A stretch of DNA of 64,000 nucleotides, taken from contig JALGQZ010000012.1 of NCBI GenBank assembly GCA_023105745.1, forward strand, positions 42,773,852 to 42,837,851, written 5' to 3'. Position 1 is the first letter of the stretch; each line of letters begins with the position of its first letter. Source of the DNA: Austropuccinia psidii (lineage: Eukaryota > Basidiomycota > Pucciniomycetes > Pucciniales > Sphaerophragmiaceae). Below the pieces are notes generated by a model, which saw only the letters and a program-made list of their open reading frames with translations, did no database searches and was not told where the DNA came from. The position numbers were made by a program, and so were the translations under genes. This document shows positions 9,203 to 19,068 of this stretch, in pieces.

Positions 9203-10643
9203 TGTCAGGATGAAACTGTGATAAAGGTGTAAATAGGCTAAGTACAACTTCAACTATGTTTGTGACACAGTGAAAATGGTTTAAAAAAGATTTATAAGTG
9301 TTTAAAGATAATTTAATTGGAGATTAAAAGGGCTTTACTATATATAATATAGTGGTGGTGAGTGTTGCTGAAAGCCCTGGGTGCAGCTTTATCTGTTGGG
9401 TTACAATAATAAAAGACTACAATAATTAAGATTTATAATTATACCTGATTATTACCCAAGAGTAAAACTGTTTTTTTCAGTTTACTACGTAGGTTATTCA
9501 AGAGCAGGATGAGGAGACAATTCTGGCTGTGAAAAGCCTCCTTTTTATCCTGAAATGTGGTAGAAAGGGTGCTATACCTTTCCACATAGAGGAAGTAAAG
9601 ATTTTTTAACTCTCTAGTACTGGCTTGTGGTGTGCAAACGGGCTGTATAAGCTGTATTTAGCTCAGATTTGGTTTTGAAACTACACCTGGGCAGTTTTCA
9701 CCAATACAGGGTGAAAGCTTTCATCTGGGGACCTCACAGCCTGATTCTGATGTTTATGATGCCTAGAACTCTGTACAGAACCTGTATGGGACCCCAGTAT
9801 TGACTGGCATGTGAGGTATTGAAGTGAAGACAAGCTTCTTTGTCTATTTGACACCTCATATTCATGGTTATGGGATATTATCTCTTGGAAAGGCTGTATA
9901 TGACAGCAGGTGGGAATCTGACCTTAAAACAGCCATAAATTTGTCAATTCTTGAGATATCAACCTCAGAATTGGTTCAGTGTGTATCCCTGTATTAGCTC
10001 TACACAATGGTCCCTCATTTGATATGGGTATAACTAAATATGGCAAAGTTATCCCATGTACAAGAGTTTTGTACATTTGTGTGGTATAGGCAAAAAGCTG
10101 TATTGAGCTTCTTTTCCCCATACCTTTTGTTATAGTTGAGCTATGGGTAGATGGATAACACCATCAGATAGCCCTGATTGTGCTCTTTCCAAAAAGACCT
10201 CACTTCAAGAATCTCATAATAAAACTGTAGAAATTAGATGAGAGGTGAATGTTTTGTTCACCCTTATTTGGCCTGAAATTGACCATAACTCCAGTAATAT
10301 TGGTTCTAGCTCAGTTTGGCTGGTACCATTGGATAGCCCTGGCTTAGAGCTTCATTTTGAGTACCCATTTGATAGGGTTAAACCTTTCCTGCTAGATTTT
10401 CAATGTGAGGTGAAAATTAAGGTTTATGATCAGCAATAACTTTGAGCAGGAATAACTTTGTTATTTCTTGTCCTATGGTGATGGGACTTTTGTTTTCAGA
10501 AAGAAGTCAGTTTCCTCTTTCCTTTGATACCTTTTGAGCTGATTTGGCCCAGTTCCATGTTTTGGTGGTATCTTGGCTATACCATTGGTTTGTGGTATTT
10601 TGGCTGGGATGCTTGTGCTCTGGTTTTCACTCACAGGCTGACA
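9203..10643 (-). repeat. 5' LTR of A1 (family A)
   Basis: 1441 bp from TGTCAGG at 9203 to GGCTGACA at 10643, same orientation and ends as 967-2405. The hairpin equivalent near 9660-9690 has decayed arms (GATTTGGTTTTGAAACTACACC), so the two LTRs of A1 have diverged since insertion. Confidence 0.9.
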
Positions 10644-11153
10644 ATATATACCAGATGTCCACCCATGACACACTGGAGGAATTACTGAATCAATTCAAAG
10701 AAGGCTAATTCACCACCAACCTCACCACCAAACAGAAACTTAGTTTACTAAAGATGCTGAGGGAAAATAGACCAGCCTATTCCATAGGTGAAGAGCCTTT
10801 GGGAAACATCAGAGGCCATGATATAGAATTCTATCTAGATGTGGAAAGACCTTATCTTCCCATGCTGAGAAGACCTCCATATCAAGCAAGGCTGGAAACT
10901 AGGAAAGAAATTGAAAAACACATCAATTAACTCCTAGACATGGATATCATCCAAAAGATAGGACATAATGAAATAGTGGAAATCACCACTCCTGTCCTTA
11001 TCACCTGCCATGATGGCAAATACAGCTTGTGTGTAGATTTCAGAGCTCTGAATAACTACAAAAAAGCTGATAGGTACCCTATACCAAGGATACATAATGC
11101 CCTAGAGAAACTGGCAAAAGACAGATACATAACCAAAATGGATTGTATGAAAG
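10644..11153 (+). pseudogene. Protease-RT junction and RT N-terminus, continuation of A0
   Basis: This is A0 pol resuming after the A1 insertion; 10644-10648 repeats the ATATA target site. The text matches 17407-17910 of A2, including the start of RT. An ORF from ATG 10940 reads IGHNEIVEITTPVLITCHDGKYSLCVDFRALNNY and continues to MDCMK, then runs into an LTR at 11154 that replaces the rest of RT. A TAA near 10927 and other stops break the frame. Nothing of A0 RT beyond this point is found in the window. Confidence 0.82.
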
Positions 11154-12588
11154 TGCCAGCCTGTGACTCAAAACCAGAGCACAAGCATGACAGCCAAATA
11201 CCATAGACCAATGGTATAGCCAAGATACCACCAAAACATGGAGCTGAGCCCAATCAGCTCAAAAGGTATCAAACAAAAGAGGAAACCCACCACTTTGCAA
11301 ATATACAAGCCCCATCATCATAGGAAAAAGAATAACAAAGTTATTCCTGCTCAAAGTTGTTGCTGAGCATAGACCTTAATTTTCACCTCTCATCTGAAAT
11401 ACAGAGTAAGAGGCCTAACCCCATCAAATGGGTATGCACAATGCAGCTCTAAGCCAGGGCTATCTAATGGTACCAACAAAACTGAGTTAGCACCAGTATC
11501 ACAGAGGTTATGGTCAAATTAAGGCAAAATAAGGGTGAATAAAACATTCACCTCTCATCTAACTTCTACAGTTTGAGTGTGAGATACCTAAAGTGGGCTC
11601 TTTTTGGAAAGAGAACAAATGGGGCTATCTGATGGTGTCATCCATTTCTCCATATTCCCACTAGAACAAAAGCTATAGGGCAAACAACCTCAATACTGCT
11701 TTTGCCCAAAAACACACACATGTAAAAAAGACTTGTACATAGGATAACTTTGTCATATTTAATGATAGCCATACCAAATAAGGTACCATTGTGTAGAACA
11801 CATACAGGGCTACACACCAATTCAATGTTGAGGTTGATATCTCAAGAACTGACAAAGGTATAGCTGTTTTAAGGTCAAAATACCACATTTTGATTCATAC
11901 AGCATTACCATGGGATAATATCCCATAGCCATGATTATGAGGTGTAAAACTGAAGAAAAATCTTGTTTTTACTTCAATATCTCATAGTTGAATCAATACT
12001 GGGGTCCCATACAGGTTCTGTACAGCATTCTACGCGTCATACACGTCTGAATCAGGCTGTGTGGTCCCCAGATGAAATTTTTCACCCTGTATTGGATAAA
12101 ACAGCACACATGTGGTTTCAAAACCACATCTAAGCCAAATAAAGGCTATACAGGCCTTTTGTAAGCCACAATCCTGTCCTAGAGAGTGAAAATTATTCAC
12201 TTCCTCTACATGGAAAGGTCTAGCCACCTTTTCACCCCATTTCATGATAAAAAGGGGGCTTTTCACAGCCAGAAAAGCTTTCCTCATACTGCTCTTGAAT
12301 TCCTATGTAGTAAACTGTTGAAAACAGTTTTACTCTTGGAAAATAATCAGGTTATACTATAAATATTAGTATTGTAGCTCTTATTATAGTAATCCAACTG
12401 GTAGGAATGCACCCAGGGCTTTCAGCAGTGCTCACCACCACTATCTCTTGCTAGTGAAGCCCTTTTATTTTTATTAAATACCCTTATTATCTTTAAAATC
12501 TTTATTCTAAGATTTTTTTCTATGTCACAAACATAGTTAAAGTTGTAATTAGTCTATATTACACCTTTATGATAGTTTCTTCCTGACA
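11154..12588 (+). repeat. 5' LTR of A2 (family A)
   Basis: 1435 bp from TGCCAGCC (first C replaces T of TGTCAG) to CTGACA. Contains the hairpin at 12110-12129 (arms ATGTGGTTT/AAACCACAT), the ACGCGTCATACACGTC block near 12031-12046 and two CACCTCTCATCT motifs. It interrupts A0 RT right after 'gattgtatgaaag'. Confidence 0.88.
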
Positions 12589-12591
12589 TTT

Positions 12592-12605
12592 TGGGGGCCT
12601 GGCCG
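12592..12605 (+). other. Putative primer binding site of A2
   Basis: TGGGGGCCTGGCCG lies three bases after the LTR end, identical over its first 12 bases to the site in A1. The cognate tRNA is not identified. Confidence 0.5.
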
Positions 12606-13197
12606 TGTTTTTTTTTTTTGAAAATTTTGGACCTTAAAAGTAAGTTTTTCACTTATTTGTTGCTTCCTGACAATTGTTTCTATTTTTTTTAGGCATATTT
12701 TTTCTTAAATATATATATATATTATATATATTTTATTGTTAATTGGTGTATATACCATTTTATACTCAAATTATAAGGGTACTTGTCACGGGGCTGATAA
12801 CCACAAACACTTTATCTTTGGTGTGTTTTACATATAAAAACACTTCAGCCATTAATAAATCCTGTATTTTTGACTAAATAAGGAAACCTCTGAGTGTAAA
12901 ACCAACAGTTGAGGCCTGATTAAGTGTATTGTTGACTCAATTACACTTATACAGAACCACTTCATGTAGATTATACTTGAAAATCACAAGTCAATCTGGG
13001 GGATACTGGTACACAAACAGTGTAACAGGGTACCAACAGCTGTAATTCTGATGTGGAATTGTTAAATCAATTACACTGTCATTATACAGGGCAGATTGTA
13101 GTAATATACAAAGCCCAGAGGCCATTCTTAGATGTGCAAACAGCATTTTAAGAAGTCTTAACTGACATTAAGCCCTCTTTTTCCTGTTTTGATTCAG

Positions 13198-13544
13198 TGG
13201 AAGAAAACTATATCCCACTAGAGACCCAGTCACAGGCCAACACACCAGTGACACCCTCAGAACCAGAGGGCAGAAAGCGCAAAGGAAAGAGGCACAGTGA
13301 AGGCCTGATTACAGAAAAGAAGTGGACACCAATAGCCACCAAGAAGAGTAGAAAACCATAAAGCTCTGCATCAATACAAGATAAATCAGCCTTGACAACT
13401 TGTACAGCAAAGATTACTATAATTAACCCAGTTGCAACCTCTAAAGGTATATTTCCCAAATCAGCAGACAACAAATTTGTACAAGGCACAGTCAAAGATA
13501 AATACCCTAATAAAATAAAGTTTTTGACTGCTTGCAAACACTGA
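13198..13544 (+). pseudogene. Decayed ORF1, first copy in A2
   Basis: Same protein text as 8273-8620: EENYIPLETQSQANTPVTPSEPEG and so on. The initiator is GTG where A1 has ATG, a TAA follows the residues RKP, and the segment is one nucleotide shorter than the 14624-14971 copy, so the frame is shifted. The last codons (LTACKH) and the TGAT of the stop/start junction are present, but ATG is CTG. It cannot be translated as such. Confidence 0.7.
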
Positions 13545-14215
13545 TCTGTCACCTGTCCACCTCAGAGACCTTGGATTCCAAAGGAACCAGCCAGAGGACA
13601 GAGAAGGCATGTCTACAACTAGAAGACCTGGAAGAGGAAACCTTGGACACAGTGGTGGATAGCAAAATAATGGGAGAGATAATATCAACAATGTCATTTA
13701 CACTCCAATTCAACAGGAATGTCAAACCAGAGGACTGGAAGGAGATGGATCAAGTTATTCAGCTCCACCAACTCCTTAAAGATTTATTTCAATGGAGCAT
13801 GGACAACAAGAAGTTCAACCTAGAATCTCACTGGGCAGGAATTGGAGCAAGTTGCCAGAAGATCTGTCTGAAAGAGATAGACTTCAAGGAACTTATGGTA
13901 ATTGCCAAATGTCGGAATTTTACCAGCCAGTTCAGACTCCTGGAGGCAAGGGCAAACAGGATAAGGGAGAATCAAGCCACTATCCAAGCTATAGAAGAAC
14001 AGTTAACCCCGACAGGGCCTACTCAGATTCCTTCAGGCTCACAAGGAGCAGGCCAAATCAGCTCTCCAGTGGCTTCACACCATTCAGACACCAGCAGATC
14101 AGTGGCCAAGAGTCACCATTCTTCACCATTCCAGCAGTTTCCAGGAGAAGACAAGCAAACAAGGGCAAAAACAAAGCCTCCTTTAACCAGAGGAGGAAAG
14201 AGTCAGACCCCATGA
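13532..14215 (+). CDS. Overlapping ORF in the gag leader (MDQV frame), first copy in A2
   Basis: An open frame of 227 codons; the first listed codon is TTG, and the first ATG equivalent to A1 is at about 13745 (MDQVIQLHQLLKDLFQWSMDNKKFN). It includes CLKEIDFKELMVIAKC, a likely helix LLEARANRIRENQATIQAIEEQL, and a Ser/His-rich tail ending GGKSQTP. It lies in the +1 frame relative to the gag-leader frame, which is also open from 13792 to 14265. Three copies in the window keep this frame open over 425 nt or more. Function unknown. Confidence 0.5.
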   Translation: MQTLICHLSTSETLDSKGTSQRTEKACLQLEDLEEETLDTVVDSKIMGEIISTMSFTLQFNRNVKPEDWKEMDQVIQLHQLLKDLFQWSMDNKKFNLESHWAGIGASCQKICLKEIDFKELMVIAKCRNFTSQFRLLEARANRIRENQATIQAIEEQLTPTGPTQIPSGSQGAGQISSPVASHHSDTSRSVAKSHHSSPFQQFPGEDKQTRAKTKPPLTRGGKSQTP

Positions 14216-14265
14216 CCCAGAAGCTTTTTGATTTGGTGAAAGAAGTACACAAGAACCAGAAGTAG
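13792..14265 (+). pseudogene. Gag-leader ORF (MSPV frame), first copy in A2
   Basis: 157 codons in the frame that corresponds to 7843-8271 of A1. Text such as LGRNWSKLPEDLSERDRLQ, then DRAYSDSFRLTRSRPNQLSSG and FTPFRHQQIS matches the 15219-15839 copy. Near IPAVSRRRQ it slips into the other frame (KGKNKASFNQRRKE...), showing a one-base indel. The preceding part is broken by stops. It overlaps the MDQV-frame ORF almost completely. Confidence 0.55.
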
Positions 14266-14399
14266 TTGTAAACCACTCTAGAATGAGTAGTCTTAGTAAT
14301 AGAAACATTACCCCCACGCAGACTGAAAATAACATTGTCACATCTGAGAGTAACATCAAAAGTGATACACTGTGGTTACAAATGTCCCAATATGCTGAA

Positions 14400-14445
14400 C
14401 AATCTGCAAAGCAGTTTGCATAAATTAATACTGGCACACAAAAAG
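14400..14445 (+). other. Junction of the tandem gag-leader duplication in A2
   Basis: Up to about 14425 the sequence follows gag (AEQSAKQFA, as in A1 near 7390), then switches to the leader text 'actggcacacaaaaagtgtggcagg', which already occurred near 13008. This marks where one family A copy is fused to the upstream leader of another. Confidence 0.75.
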
Positions 14446-14623
14446 TGTGGCAGGGTACCAAAAGCTGTAATTCTGACATGGGATTGTTGATTCAATTATA
14501 CTGTCATTATACAGGGCATATTGTAGTAACATACAAGCCCAGAGGCCAATCTTAGACATGCAAAACCAGCATTTTTTGAGAAGTCTTAACTGACAGAAGC
14601 CCTCTGTTTCCTGCCTTGATTCA

Positions 14624-14971
14624 GTGGAAGAAAATTACATCCCACTTGAGACCCAGTCACAGGCCAACACACCAGTGACACCCTCAGAACCAGAGGGCAG
14701 CAAGGGCAAAGGAAAGAGGCACAGTGAAGGTCTCATAACAGCCAAGAAGTGGACTCCAATAGCCACTCAGAGGAGTAGAAAACCACGAATCTGTGCATCA
14801 ATACAAGGTAAACCAACCTTAACCACTTGTACGGGGAAAATTACAATTATTAACCCAGTTGTAACCTCCAAAGGCAAACTGCCCAAATCAGCATATAACA
14901 AATTTGTAAAAGGCACAGTCAAAGGTAAATACCCTAAGAAAATGAAGTTTTTGACTGCTTGCAAACACTGA
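14624..14971 (+). CDS. ORF1 of family A (115 aa), second copy in A2
   Basis: 115 open codons almost identical to 8273-8620 (EENYIPLETQSQANTP, SKGKGKRHSEGLITAKKW, KITIINPVV, LTACKH). The first codon is GTG instead of the ATG of A1, so initiation is uncertain in a fungus unless translation starts upstream or the copy is inactive. The product is basic and likely disordered. Its TGA stop at 14969-14971 is followed after one base by the ATG at 14973 of the gag-leader ORF, conserved with A1. Confidence 0.55.
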   Translation: MEENYIPLETQSQANTPVTPSEPEGSKGKGKRHSEGLITAKKWTPIATQRSRKPRICASIQGKPTLTTCTGKITIINPVVTSKGKLPKSAYNKFVKGTVKGKYPKKMKFLTACKH

Positions 14972-14972
14972 T

Positions 14973-15839
14973 ATGTCCCCTGTATACCTCAGAGACCTTG
15001 GCTTCCAAAGGAACCAGCCAGAGGACAGAGAAGGCTTGTCCAGAACCAGAAGACCTGGAAGAGGACACCTTGGACACAGTAGTGGATGGCAGAATAATGG
15101 GGGAGATAATATAAACCCTGCCATTCACACTCCAATTCAACAGGAACCTCAAACCAGAGGACTGGAAGGATATGGATCAAGTTCTTCAGCTCCACCAACT
15201 CCTCAAATATTTATTTGAATGGAGAATGGACAACAAGAGGTTCAATCTGGCAAGTCACTGGGCAGAACTTGGAGCAAGTTGCCAGAAGATCTGTCTCAAA
15301 GAGATAGACTTCAAGGACCTTATGGTAATCACCAAAGGCTTGAAAGGGCCTACTCAGATTCCTTCAGGCTCACAAGGAGCAGGCCAAATCCGCTCTCTAT
15401 TGGCTTCACACCATTCAGAAACCAACAATTCAGTGACCAAGAGTCACCATTCTTCACAATTCCAGGAGACTTCCAGGAGAAGACAAGGATACAAGGGGAA
15501 AAACAAGAGCTCTTTCAATCAAAGGAAGAGAGAGTCAAACCCAATGATCCAGAAGTTGTTGGATTTGGTGATAGAAGTGCACAAGAATCGGAAGTAGTTG
15601 TAAAACACTCTAGAATCAGTAGTCCTATTAGTAGAAATATTACCCCCACTCAGATTGAACATAATTCTGTCTCACCTGAGAATAACTTAAACAGTGATGC
15701 ACTGTGGTTACAAATGTCCCAATATGCTAAGCAAACTCAAAAGCAGTTTGCAGAACTTGAAGCAAGCCATGAGAGGATGAAAGAAGTAACAGCCTCCATG
15801 GATAAAATTGTTAAAATTCTTTACAAAGGACATGCTTAA
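14973..15839 (+). pseudogene. N-terminal gag (MSPV frame), second copy in A2
   Basis: One frame with a single internal TAA at 15216-15218. It begins MSPVYLRDLGFQRNQPEDREG, passes through the Gly/Ser/Pro-rich part, then SLGRTWSKLPEDLSQRDR, RAYSDSFRLTRSRPN, and finishes in the coiled-coil gag section (SDALWLQMSQYAKQTQKQFAELEASHERMKEVTA). This shows that the MSPV frame leads into gag proper. A TAA after KGHA ends it; the next gag text starts at 15886. Likely a scaffold part of the virus-like particle. Confidence 0.65.
15172..15597 (+). CDS. Overlapping ORF in the gag leader (MDQV frame), second copy in A2
   Basis: 141 codons from ATG, fully inside the gag ORF 14973-15839 but in the +1 frame. 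It reads MDQVLQLHQLLKYLFEWRMDNKRFN, CLKEIDFKDLMVITKG, then after a deletion a Ser/His stretch and a basic tail (SRRRQGYKGKNKSSFNQRKRE) ending LLDLVIEVHKNRK. About 75 bp of the helix LLEARAQRIRENE seen in A1 are missing, yet the frame stays open. Function unknown. Confidence 0.5.
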   Translation: MDQVLQLHQLLKYLFEWRMDNKRFNLASHWAELGASCQKICLKEIDFKDLMVITKGLKGPTQIPSGSQGAGQIRSLLASHHSETNNSVTKSHHSSQFQETSRRRQGYKGKNKSSFNQRKRESNPMIQKLLDLVIEVHKNRK

Positions 15840-15885
15840 TTGCGAAAAGCCTCTGAAGAAACCAACAAAAGACAGAATATAGTTT

Positions 15886-16872
15886 TTGAAGAACAGCAAT
15901 GTCTACCATAACATAAAGCCCCAGCCACAAGGCCATGTAATGGATAATCCATATCACCCACATGACATCAAACCAGATGCCACGTGGGGTAATAAGGCAA
16001 GATCTCCATGCCAATACCAGAATGGAGATAATATGTCTTATTCTGAACAGGAAGCCTTGAAACAGCTTCCTGAGGCCTGAAGCTGGCCCCAATTCTCTGG
16101 AACAGGAGAATATGATCATATGGAACTCATAGATTATATTGATGGACTCTTAATTGATGTACCAAGCATACCAGATTACTGCATTCCTGCTAGACTAACA
16201 ACAGCATATAAAGTTCATTCTAGTATATGGTACACAGAAATGAAAGAAATCCATGACAAAAGAAACTGGCCATGGTGGATGAGTCAAATCATCCAACAGT
16301 AAAGTAATGGTACTTGGATATGGCAAAACACCATGTCATTTGAAAATGACAAATACTCTGTGGACAAAGATCCATATGAGTGGTGTCTTAGACAGTCTAA
16401 AAGACTTAAAGCCATTTATCCTCAGATGAACATACAAATGAGGAATCACAAGCGTCTGACACAACTGCCAGGAGAACTATAGCATGCAGTCAAATGCAGA
16501 TGCAACCAAAAATTGCACCCTGGATGACATTTCCAATACCTTCCAAGACATAAGGAAAAGAACTAATATAGGGAAAGTCACCCCATATATGAGCAGTAGT
16601 TTCAAAGAGAAACAACCTTTCAGGGTAGAGTTTAAGACAAACCCAAAGAAGTGGTGGCAGAAGTGGCAAAGAAGAGGAATTCTTGTCACAATTGTGGTTC
16701 AAAAGACCACTATTCCAACAACTGTCCAAAGGCAAAGAAAAAAGTCAATTCCATTGAGAAAGTCCCAGAGCAGGAATCCCCAACAGAGTACTCTGGATAA
16801 GACTCCATGGGTGATGCCATCAGAGAAACATCTGATGATGACCAAGACCCAAAAGAATTTCTAGTGGAATAA
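15886..16872 (+). pseudogene. Gag capsid-like domain and zinc knuckle (A2)
   Basis: Matches 6227-7078 of A1: NVYHNIKPQPQGHVMDNPY, SYSEQEALKQLPEA, FSGTGEYDHMELIDYIDG, SSIWYTEMKEIHDKRNWPWWM, PYEWCLRQSKRLK. Stops (TGA after LPEA, TAA after QIIQQ, TAG near 16481) and a frameshift before the nucleocapsid break it. The knuckle itself is intact at about 16684-16725 (CHNCGSKDHYSNNC). The longer ORF at 16484-16864 is the wrong frame over this part. It ends at LVE-TAA, again at the gag-protease boundary. Confidence 0.82.
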
Positions 16873-16908
16873 CAAGAGGAAATCCCACTAGAAATTCAGG
16901 AAATACAG

Positions 16909-17448
16909 TTGGAAGCAGGGATGCCACAGGATACTGCCAACAAAAGCTTGTGCAAACATACCCAAGATGCACAAACATTCCTGGTCACACCAACCAGAAA
17001 AAGAGCATATATACATGGAACAGCCACAAAAATGACTGTCTGCATTGACAATTCTCATCATACATTGATAATTGATAGTGGGGCACGCTGCTCCATAGTG
17101 GCCAGAAATTATCTGGATAACCACTTCCCAAATTGGGATAAACAGCTCTTGCCAACCAAGGCAAAAAACTTCAAGAGTGAATCAGGAAAGATGACTTCTA
17201 TTGGTACAATTATTAAAGAAATAGTAATATATCATAGGAAGGGTAATATCAGGCTCAACCCAGAGCTTGTAGTGCTTGATGATGCCCACATCCAAGGGTT
17301 CTTTCTGGGAACAGATTACCAAATGATGTATGGAATAGATATTTACAATAGTAAAAAAGGCATATTACCATTGGTACCAACAAGGAGAAGAAATTTTCAC
17401 TTGATATATAACAAATCTCTACCCATGACCCACTGGAGGAGCTACTGA
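16909..17448 (+). pseudogene. Aspartic protease (A2)
   Basis: 179 codons in frame with the preceding gag text (LEIQEIQLEAGMPQDTANKSLCKH). The active-site triad is intact: D56-S-G in LIIDSGARCSIVARNY, unlike A1. The flap-side region LNPELVVLDDAHIQGFFLGTDYQ and the ending GIDIYNSKK are conserved. After this a frameshift converts HITIGTNK to unrelated residues and the ORF stops. The listed start is TTG, so the segment is an internal piece of the polyprotein. The family enzyme cleaves gag-pol in the particle. Confidence 0.82.
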
Positions 17449-17600
17449 ATGAATTCAGGGAGGGCCAGGTTAGCACTACCCTCACCAGTAAACAAAAGCA
17501 ACCTCTACTGAAGATGCTGAGGAAGAACAGACCAGCATTTCCAATTGGTGAAGAACCATTAGGAAAGATCAAAGGCCATGATATATAACTATATCTGGAT
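17449..17600 (+). pseudogene. Protease-RT linker (A2)
   Basis: Matches the linker found in A1 (LLKEFREGQFNTTLTIKQKLSLLKMLRNNRPAF region): here the equivalents of LLNEFREGQVSTTLTSKQKQ and KNRPAFPIGEEPLGKIKGHD are readable, ending at a TAA near 17587 that replaces the Glu codon before LYLDVERPYPP. Confidence 0.7.
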
Positions 17601-18356
17601 GTGGAAAGACCTTATCCACCCATGCTCAGGAGACCTTCTTATCCAGAAAGTCTGGAATCTAGGAAAGAAATTGAGAAACATATCAATGAACTCCTGGACA
17701 TGTATGTCATCAGGAATATTGGACATAATGAAATAGTGGAAATAACCACTCCTGTCCTAATCACCTGGCATGATGGCAAATATAGACTGTGTGGAGACTT
17801 CAGAGCTCTGAGTAACTACACAAAATCAGACAGGTACCCTATACCCAGGATAACTCATGCCTTGGATAAACTGCAAAAAGCCAAATGAATAACCAAAATG
17901 GATTGTATGAAGGGCTTCCAACAAAATGGGGTTAAACCAAACTCCATGAATTTACTCAGAATAATATGCCATATGGCCATATATGAGTACACCAGGATGC
18001 CGTTTGGCATCAAAAATGCACCAGCCCCTTACCAAAGGATGATGGACACAATATTTCAAGAAGAAATAATGGAAGGCTGGATGGTGGTTTATATTGATGA
18101 CATCATTATATGCTCAGAAACATGGGAAGACCATGTACAATACATAGACAAAGTGCTGAGTAAATGTACACCCATTAATCCAAAACTTTCACTGAAAAAG
18201 TGTAATTTAGACCAACAAGAGCTACTAGCTCTAGGACATAAAGTCTCATTTCTTAGTCTGGCAATTGACAAGAATAAAGTAGCAGCAGTACTTCAAAAGC
18301 CAGTACCAAAGAGAATCAAAGAGATGCAATCTTTCCTTGGGTTTTCTAGCTACTAA
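17601..18356 (+). pseudogene. Reverse transcriptase (A2), YIDD intact
   Basis: One frame with a single internal stop (TGA at about 17886, where A1 has a Tyr codon in KAKYITQMD). It covers YPPMLRRPSYPESLESRKEIEKHINE, VLITWHDGKYRLCGDFRAL, the first catalytic Asp in MDCMKGFQQNG, MPFGIKNAPAPYQ, and the catalytic VVYIDDIIIC with YIDD. It ends at the thumb (MQSFLGFSSY, TAA). Family role: polymerisation of element cDNA in the particle. With one stop removed the domain would be complete, so it is comparatively young. Confidence 0.88.
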
Positions 18357-18396
18357 AGAAACCACATCAAGAATTTTTCCCACATAACTAGTAGTT

Positions 18397-18711
18397 TTTG
18401 AAATTACCAAGGAAAGGAGGGATGCATGTGATAGGATCAAAAATGAGCTCACAAATGAGCCTGTTCTCATCTTTCCTGCCTTTGAACTACCATTCAAGTT
18501 ATACATAGATGCAGCATGTAGCCAAGGTTTAGGAGCAGCCCTTCACCAAAGACAAATTGTGGATGGTGAACCAAGAGAGGGAGTAATATGTCACATCTCT
18601 AGGAAACCAAAAGATTCAGAATCCAGGTATGGGGCCACCAAGACTGAATTTCTATGCTTAGTCTGGGCTCTGGAAAAACTCCATTATTATTTGAGGGGGG
18701 AAGTCTTTTGA
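18397..18711 (+). pseudogene. RNase H (A2)
   Basis: Frame text EITKERRDACDRIKNELTNEPVL, then FELPFKLYIDAACSQGLGAALHQ (first Asp), [34 protein letters not shown] (catalytic Glu), and [11 protein letters not shown] (third Asp in YTDC) after a TGA stop near 18709. All three acidic residues are present. It connects to 18733-18984. Confidence 0.8.
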
Positions 18712-18732
18712 GTCTACACAGACTGCACAGCC

Positions 18733-18984
18733 TTGAAGTCTTTACTAAACATGAAGACTACAAATAGACACATGCTGAGATGGAAAATAGCCATCCAGGA
18801 GTATAGAGGGAATATGAACATCATATACAAAAAAGGTAAAAGCCATACCAATGCAGATGGCCTTAGCAGATGGCCACTGGACAATGTCAAAAGAAATCCA
18901 GCTTATGACCCTGAAGTTGCAGCCAAGATCCCTATCCATTTCATGGAGATAGATAAGAAGAAGAACTTCAGGTTTTCTGAATAG
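18733..18984 (+). pseudogene. RNase H C-terminus and spacer (A2)
   Basis: 83 codons: [27 protein letters not shown]-type strand, [17 protein letters not shown] (the ADGLSR end of RNase H is intact) and the spacer [26 protein letters not shown] stands where A1 has Trp in FSEWAPE; the frame continues after it to the integrase ORF at 19069, so a single point stop separates them. Confidence 0.8.
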
Positions 18985-19068
18985 GCACCAGAAAGTGGTA
19001 CCTTTGACAGTGGAAACAATGTTTCAGAAGGAACAGAAACACCCATACTGGGAATAAGTTCCTCAGAA

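Larger units (their letters stand above)
967..10643 (-). mobile_element. Full-length family A gypsy LTR retrotransposon A1
   Basis: A 9.7-kb element read on the minus strand. It has two LTRs of nearly equal length (9203-10643 at its 5' end, 967-2405 at its 3' end), a putative primer binding site next to the 5' LTR, a purine-rich tract next to the 3' LTR, and gag, protease, RT, RNase H and integrase in gypsy order. A 5-bp target duplication ATATA flanks it (962-966 and 10644-10648). The flanking sequence joins into continuous pol of an older family A copy, showing a nested insertion. Several frameshifts and stops break the coding part, so it is probably non-autonomous now. Confidence 0.92.

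Noticed and set aside
13208..13697. Minus-strand ORFs (114 and 78 aa) opposite ORF1 and gag leader
   Set aside because: They recur in every copy only because the plus-strand sequence recurs; they contain no motif and are antisense shadows.
14058..14479. Minus-strand ORFs across the gag duplication joint
   Set aside because: They are antisense to gag; one spans the recombination joint.
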